Of a stretch of DNA of 64,000 bases, positions 61,101 through 64,000 are shown one piece after another. Under the pieces are notes generated by a model that did no database searches, was not told where the DNA came from, and saw nothing but the letters and a program-made list of their open reading frames with translations. A program made the translations under genes and the position numbers. The stretch's first letter is position 1. Each line of letters opens with the position of its first letter. Source of the DNA: Colwellia sp. MB3u-41 (GTDB lineage: Bacteria > Pseudomonadota > Gammaproteobacteria > Enterobacterales > Alteromonadaceae); assembly GCF_014076845.1 (NCBI RefSeq), contig NZ_JACGUT010000010.1, forward strand, positions 62,001 through 126,000. The letters run 5' to 3'.

Positions 61101-61408
61101 TGCAAGCTAATGTTATTATTGCTGAAAATGGTAAAGAGGCACTGGATGTTCTGGCGAGTAAGGATCAAGGTATCGAAGTGGTACTTATGGACATTCAAAT
61201 GCCAGTGATGGACGGGTTAACAGCGGCTCGTCAAATTCGTCAACAAAAAGAATTTGATCATTTACCCATTATTGCCATGACGGCTCATGCTCGCCAAGAA
61301 GACAAAGAAAGAAGCTTTGCGGCAGGCATGAATAAGCATATGGCAAAACCTATTAATGCTGAATTACTACTTTCTGGTATTTTAGAAGTTCTTAATAAAC
61401 AGGCTTAA
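58115..61408 (+). CDS. Hybrid sensor histidine kinase with C-terminal receiver
   Basis: 1097 residues from a TTG at 58115, with GAGG 8 bp ahead; no ATG is in frame nearby. TM1 about 18-38, large periplasmic Cache-like sensor about 40-340 (AGAVLVDFSLSSL, GLVLIDEKNNILIH), TM2 about 343-368. PAS domain about 460-565. HisKA with His592 in MSHEIRTPINAIKG. HATPase with NLLNNAMKF, GIGIAKDKQGHLF and GGSGLGLSI. A degenerate receiver-like stretch (about 825-955) lacks the Asp motif; the final receiver has phospho-acceptor Asp1026 in LMDIQMPVMDG. Output partner unknown; no regulator or Hpt gene is adjacent. Confidence 0.93.
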   Translation: MFGKYSKEQVFSRYNRSVLAVFIVIIFIAVSIASYRYFVELDSYQTRELRTLTTRAKQLENTLILGLKSIAGIKKFANYHLSFPEELLSTTPPLTQDGDEFYLKKNSRDSFAHRKNYRGSITGIGQVADFDELQNQELAMANALTPAFIIAKNSIKESTWFYYVSLNQFVSLYPWIGRESWRFSEHNLNNNNINSIKALLPGENNFFWSPPYLDSAGKGLSSSLGTSVYRNKKIAGAVLVDFSLSSLSDSLPEINKPNQGLVLIDEKNNILIHKTADNKALSTKITWQDIAPKQLINYSSKRLNKLPNSYRVGSWLIQKYQLPINGWVLLKYQPYQDFTAPILNRFIVMLILLFLGLFAFMSIIYVVTRKTFMKPTKEFINHIEHCSQGDPGKVKPPADWSYWFKIVEDIFGQNRTLLQQLKDQNIILDTRVNEKTQALRLKSEQHQRDYALLRSVMDAIPDYIIFNDLDGTMIGYNKAFENFVQATSLDLIGKSSDEVVCLELGQSLVSMSAASLTRKTDQGLAQVVETSSNTYEVFSNQLYSQTAEIVGTINLVRDVTAQYAANIALEQAKNQAEYANQAKSQFLANMSHEIRTPINAIKGMLFLLARTRLTNEQKQYLLNAEGASVSLLHLVDEVLDLAKIESGNMSMVKMPESIDTIVDQAVKLNIGMISEKQLSLKINIDFDVPDIVLTDGMRLVQVLTNLLNNAMKFTPQGEISLSVERVDSTTRFLESTLAHSPVFVRFIVADTGIGIAKDKQGHLFEAFRQADESMTREYGGSGLGLSICQQIVNLLSGEISLESELGTGTIFNFVLPFNVVQDNSSKEALALTLCSFPLGLSESLKESLSAYQIKHVNITSLSGLKNYKNDKYVAILIDEDDINENLEEIYKTCLDNQVLLAISHQMANGISSQIIERIETLKLPYVLLEKPLYRSFIRKLFLAVYNKELVVKNIDNQLLADKINPQERNDLRGITVLLVEDNLVNQLVAKELLRMMQANVIIAENGKEALDVLASKDQGIEVVLMDIQMPVMDGLTAARQIRQQKEFDHLPIIAMTAHARQEDKERSFAAGMNKHMAKPINAELLLSGILEVLNKQA

Positions 61409-62434
61409 TTATTGTTCCTCATCAATGAATGCGGTGTCTTTTTGTTCAATTGTCTTTTGGGGTTGAGGTTTTACTTTTGCATGGAATAGCTCTGCAGTGA
61501 AATGCCCGTTACCTACGGCTAATTCAGATACCTGTGCTATTTCACCTAAAGGTAGTAGTCTCGGGCCTGTTGGCTCAGCAAGTACATATGTTATTTCATC
61601 AATAACGATTGTTTGGTCATTAGCTTGCACAGGTATTTTTATACCCAATAAAGCGTGATTATCAATAAAGACTAAAATCATTTTTATACGTGGCATCAGA
61701 CTGCGCAGAATCGCAGCCGTTAGTGTTACTTTGCTGTCACAATCTCCTTGGTTTTCCCATAGTAGTTTTAATGGCGGATTAAATCCGGCACCAGAAGCGG
61801 TTACCCTTGATTCTAACGTTGCGTAAGGAATACTTTGTACAAACCCCAGAACATAGTCAGTAACCTTACGAATGTTTTTTATTAAAAATTTTTCAAGAAT
61901 TATTGGCTTAACTGACTTTAAATCGATGCTCGAAATACTTGCAAATTGGCTATGATTTGGTTTTACCGCGTTTATTTGATCGTGAGTTACAAATTGATGA
62001 TAATAATTATTTGCTAAATATTGATCACTTAATTCTTGCTTTAACTTATAAACTCTAGCGTAAGCGGCATTGATTGTTTGGTTGTTTCGTCCTTTTATGA
62101 CAATTTCACCGTCATCGGTATTTTTGCTAAAATTGATCATTACGCCATTAATAGGCTCTGCACGCAGCTTTTTTTGTAGCGCATTATTAATTGAGAATTT
62201 TGCCATTTCAGGCTTAAACACTTTGAAATTTCTGAAACGATCAAACAATGCTCGCTTAGCCATTATAAACTGCAGGTTTTGCGTGTCACCTTGATAGTCG
62301 AGCCATTGATAATTAAATTGATAGTTGTCACCTTTTTCTATTTTTGAAAAGGCAAGTTGATCGGCAAAAGCCAAAGAGGGCATAAAAAAGTAAAGAACTA
62401 TGCAAAGAATTTTATTTAAAATATCGCGAGTCAT
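61409..62434 (-). CDS. Exported transglutaminase-like protein
   Basis: 341 residues with a signal peptide (ILCIVLYFFMPSLAFADQ). The C-terminal half has a transglutaminase/cysteine-peptidase-like triad: Cys232 in WENQGDCDSKVTLTAAIL, His260 in VFIDNHALLGIK, and Glu287 or nearby in VLAEPTGPRLLPLG. The N-terminal half (25-190) is not recognised. It may be a periplasmic peptidase or a catalytically altered relative. It converges on the histidine kinase with no bases between the two stop codons. Confidence 0.75.
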   Translation of the reverse strand: MTRDILNKILCIVLYFFMPSLAFADQLAFSKIEKGDNYQFNYQWLDYQGDTQNLQFIMAKRALFDRFRNFKVFKPEMAKFSINNALQKKLRAEPINGVMINFSKNTDDGEIVIKGRNNQTINAAYARVYKLKQELSDQYLANNYYHQFVTHDQINAVKPNHSQFASISSIDLKSVKPIILEKFLIKNIRKVTDYVLGFVQSIPYATLESRVTASGAGFNPPLKLLWENQGDCDSKVTLTAAILRSLMPRIKMILVFIDNHALLGIKIPVQANDQTIVIDEITYVLAEPTGPRLLPLGEIAQVSELAVGNGHFTAELFHAKVKPQPQKTIEQKDTAFIDEEQ

Positions 62435-62567
62435 CGAGAATAATCAAACCACTAACAAAAATATAATCTAATCTAACATTAACGCATTTTTACTTTTCAT
62501 ACCAATGGCAAAGTGATGACGGAATATTTAATCGTTGACGCTTTACTTTTAAGGAGATTTTGCTATA

Positions 62568-62585
62568 TTCAAACACATGTTTGAA
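62568..62585. promoter_or_regulatory. PsrA-like operator at the acyl-CoA dehydrogenase promoter
   Basis: TTCAAAC-ACAT-GTTTGAA, a perfect palindrome containing CAAAC-N4-GTTTG, the PsrA-box pattern. A second palindrome TTTGAAA-N6-TTTCAAA (62580-62599) overlaps it. A plausible promoter (-35 TTTACT 62542-62547, 16 bp, -10 TATATT 62564-62569) lies directly at its edge. Confidence 0.6.
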
Positions 62586-62647
62586 ATGATTGTTTCAAAA
62601 GTTAAATTAATGTTATTTGTAGTAACATAAAAAACGAGGAGAATACC

Positions 62648-64000
62648 GTGGCTGATTATCAAGCACCATTAAAAGATATGAATTTTTTGTTATATGATGT
62701 TTTTTCAATGGAAGCAATGTGGCAGTCAATGCCTAGCTTATCTGAACATGTTGATCGCGAGACAGCACAAGCCATTTTACAAGAATGTGCCAAAATAGCT
62801 GAACAAGAAATTGCACCTCTCTCACGCCAAGGCGATGAAATTGGTGTGAGCTTCAATGAAGGAAAGGTAACGACTGCTCCTGGCTATAAAGAGGCATTTA
62901 AAACTTATTCTGACGGTGGTTGGACAAGTTTAGGTGGTGAACCTGAATTTGGTGGCATGGGTATGCCTAAAGTCATTACTGCATTACACGAAGAAATGCT
63001 GTGTTCAGCTGATATTGCTTTTTCATTATATCCAGGATTAACGGCAGGTGCTGGTTTATCTATTGCTAAACATGCGACAGATGAATTAAAAGAGCGTTAT
63101 TTAACGCGCTTATATGCTGGCGACTGGATGGCAACGATGTGCTTAACTGAACCACATTCCGGTACTGATTTAGGTTTGATTTATACCAAAGCTATTCCTC
63201 AAGAAGATGGCAGCTTTGCGGTCACAGGTACAAAAATATTTATTACTGCTGGTGAACATGATATCACTGAAAATATAGTCCATTTAGTACTGGCAAAATT
63301 ACCGGGTGCACCAGCGGGCCCTCGTGGTATTTCACTCTTTTTAGTGCCAAAATATCAAGTTAATGAAGATGAGTCTTTAGGCGATTTTAACAATGTTACT
63401 TGTGGATCAATTGAGCACAAAATGGGTATCCATGCTTCTGCAACTTGTGTAATGAATTTTGATGGTTCAAAAGGTTACTTGGTCGGTGAAGAAAACAAGG
63501 GTCTAGCTTGTATGTTCACCATGATGAACTTTGAGCGCATCGGCGTCGGCATCCAAGGTATTGGTGCGGCAGAACGTTCATACCAGAACGCTTTAGAATA
63601 TGCTAAAGAACGTTTACAAGGTCGTTCACTGTCGGGTGCTAAATACCCAGAAAAAGCAGCTGATCCTATCATTGTTCATGGTGACGTTCGTCGTATGTTA
63701 CTTAACATGAAGGCATTAACTGAAGGTTCACGAGCATTGTCTACGTATATTTCAATGACACTCGATATGGCAACTTATGGTGAAGGTGAATTAAAAGCTA
63801 AGGGCGAGAGTTTGTCTGCACTTATGACACCTTTAGCAAAAGCTTTTTTTACTGATTTAGGTCTCGATAATACGGTTGCAGGTCAACAAATATTGGGTGG
63901 CCACGGTTATATTCGTGAATGGGGACAAGAACAGTTAGTGAGAGATGTTCGCATTGCACAAATATATGAAGGCACTAATGGTATTCAAGCGATGGACTTA
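62648..64000 (+). CDS. Acyl-CoA dehydrogenase, DmdC/AcylCoA_DH_N type (partial, C-terminus off the window)
   Basis: 451 residues visible from a GTG at 62648, with GAGGAG ahead. The start ADYQAPLKDMNFLLYDVFSM is the special N-terminal extension of this subgroup (about 595 residues in full). FAD-binding blocks: MCLTEPHSGTDLG, FITAGEHDI, then MGIHASATCVMNFD, and QILGGHGYIREWGQEQLVRDVRIAQIYEGTNGIQAMDL at the end, with a catalytic-type Glu in YEGTNG. It oxidises acyl-CoA in beta-oxidation; relatives act on methylmercaptopropionyl-CoA. The substrate is undecided. Confidence 0.93.
   Translation, partial: MADYQAPLKDMNFLLYDVFSMEAMWQSMPSLSEHVDRETAQAILQECAKIAEQEIAPLSRQGDEIGVSFNEGKVTTAPGYKEAFKTYSDGGWTSLGGEPEFGGMGMPKVITALHEEMLCSADIAFSLYPGLTAGAGLSIAKHATDELKERYLTRLYAGDWMATMCLTEPHSGTDLGLIYTKAIPQEDGSFAVTGTKIFITAGEHDITENIVHLVLAKLPGAPAGPRGISLFLVPKYQVNEDESLGDFNNVTCGSIEHKMGIHASATCVMNFDGSKGYLVGEENKGLACMFTMMNFERIGVGIQGIGAAERSYQNALEYAKERLQGRSLSGAKYPEKAADPIIVHGDVRRMLLNMKALTEGSRALSTYISMTLDMATYGEGELKAKGESLSALMTPLAKAFFTDLGLDNTVAGQQILGGHGYIREWGQEQLVRDVRIAQIYEGTNGIQAMDL

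Overview
The window looks like chromosomal DNA of a psychrophilic or marine gammaproteobacterium of the order Alteromonadales, most likely Colwelliaceae (Colwellia or Thalassotalea type). The grounds are the AT-rich base composition, the closeness of many products to E. coli or Shewanella proteins, and conserved gene orders: argR/mdh divergent, ispB/rplU-rpmA-obgE, lptD-surA-pdxA-rsmA-apaG-apaH and rapA-rluA. The species call is inference; no rRNA or tRNA gene is present.

Layout. 1-4351 (mostly minus): arginine catabolism and biosynthesis (astA cut by the window edge, argD/astC), an HDOD protein and pabA. 4669-7452: an outer-membrane porin whose upstream region carries two FNR-type boxes, then a YcbX-like MOSC/ferredoxin protein. 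7620-12280: mpl-ubiX, two small lipoproteins, a possible 53-residue gene and mltC. 12742-21023: hemE, a GAF-GAF-GGDEF-EAL protein, an M28 peptidase, a second HDOD protein and a neurotransmitter:sodium symporter. 21118-26327: a methyltransferase, LysE exporter, exported LigE-type DNA ligase, DUF3581, GIY-YIG and DUF2797 proteins. 26510-27355: a third HDOD gene. 27356-30287: the main accessory-looking stretch, a serine beta-lactamase-like gene between inverted, repeated terminal motifs. 30288-31896: glnK-amtB with an NtrC site and sigma-54 promoter.

32184-39662: Dyp peroxidase, argR/mdh, pqiA-like, ispB, rplU-rpmA, obgE and folA. 39766-42283 (minus): amgK-murU-djlA. 42476-49120 (plus): the lptD/surA operon. 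49330-62434: a chemoreceptor, rapA-rluA-DUF3530 on the minus strand, a PIN-PhoH ATPase, a large hybrid histidine kinase and a transglutaminase-like exported protein. 62648-64000: the start of an acyl-CoA dehydrogenase gene with a PsrA-like operator.

Most of the window is core genome: envelope assembly (LptD, SurA, MltC), peptidoglycan recycling by two routes (Mpl, and AmgK-MurU), nitrogen and arginine metabolism, cofactor synthesis and translation. The best candidate for something undescribed is the 2.5-kb stretch at 27597-30119. Its ends carry inverted copies of a roughly 20-bp motif, three on the left and one or two on the right, reminiscent of IS21-family ends. It has no recognisable transposase, holds one serine hydrolase gene, and stops just before the glnK control region.
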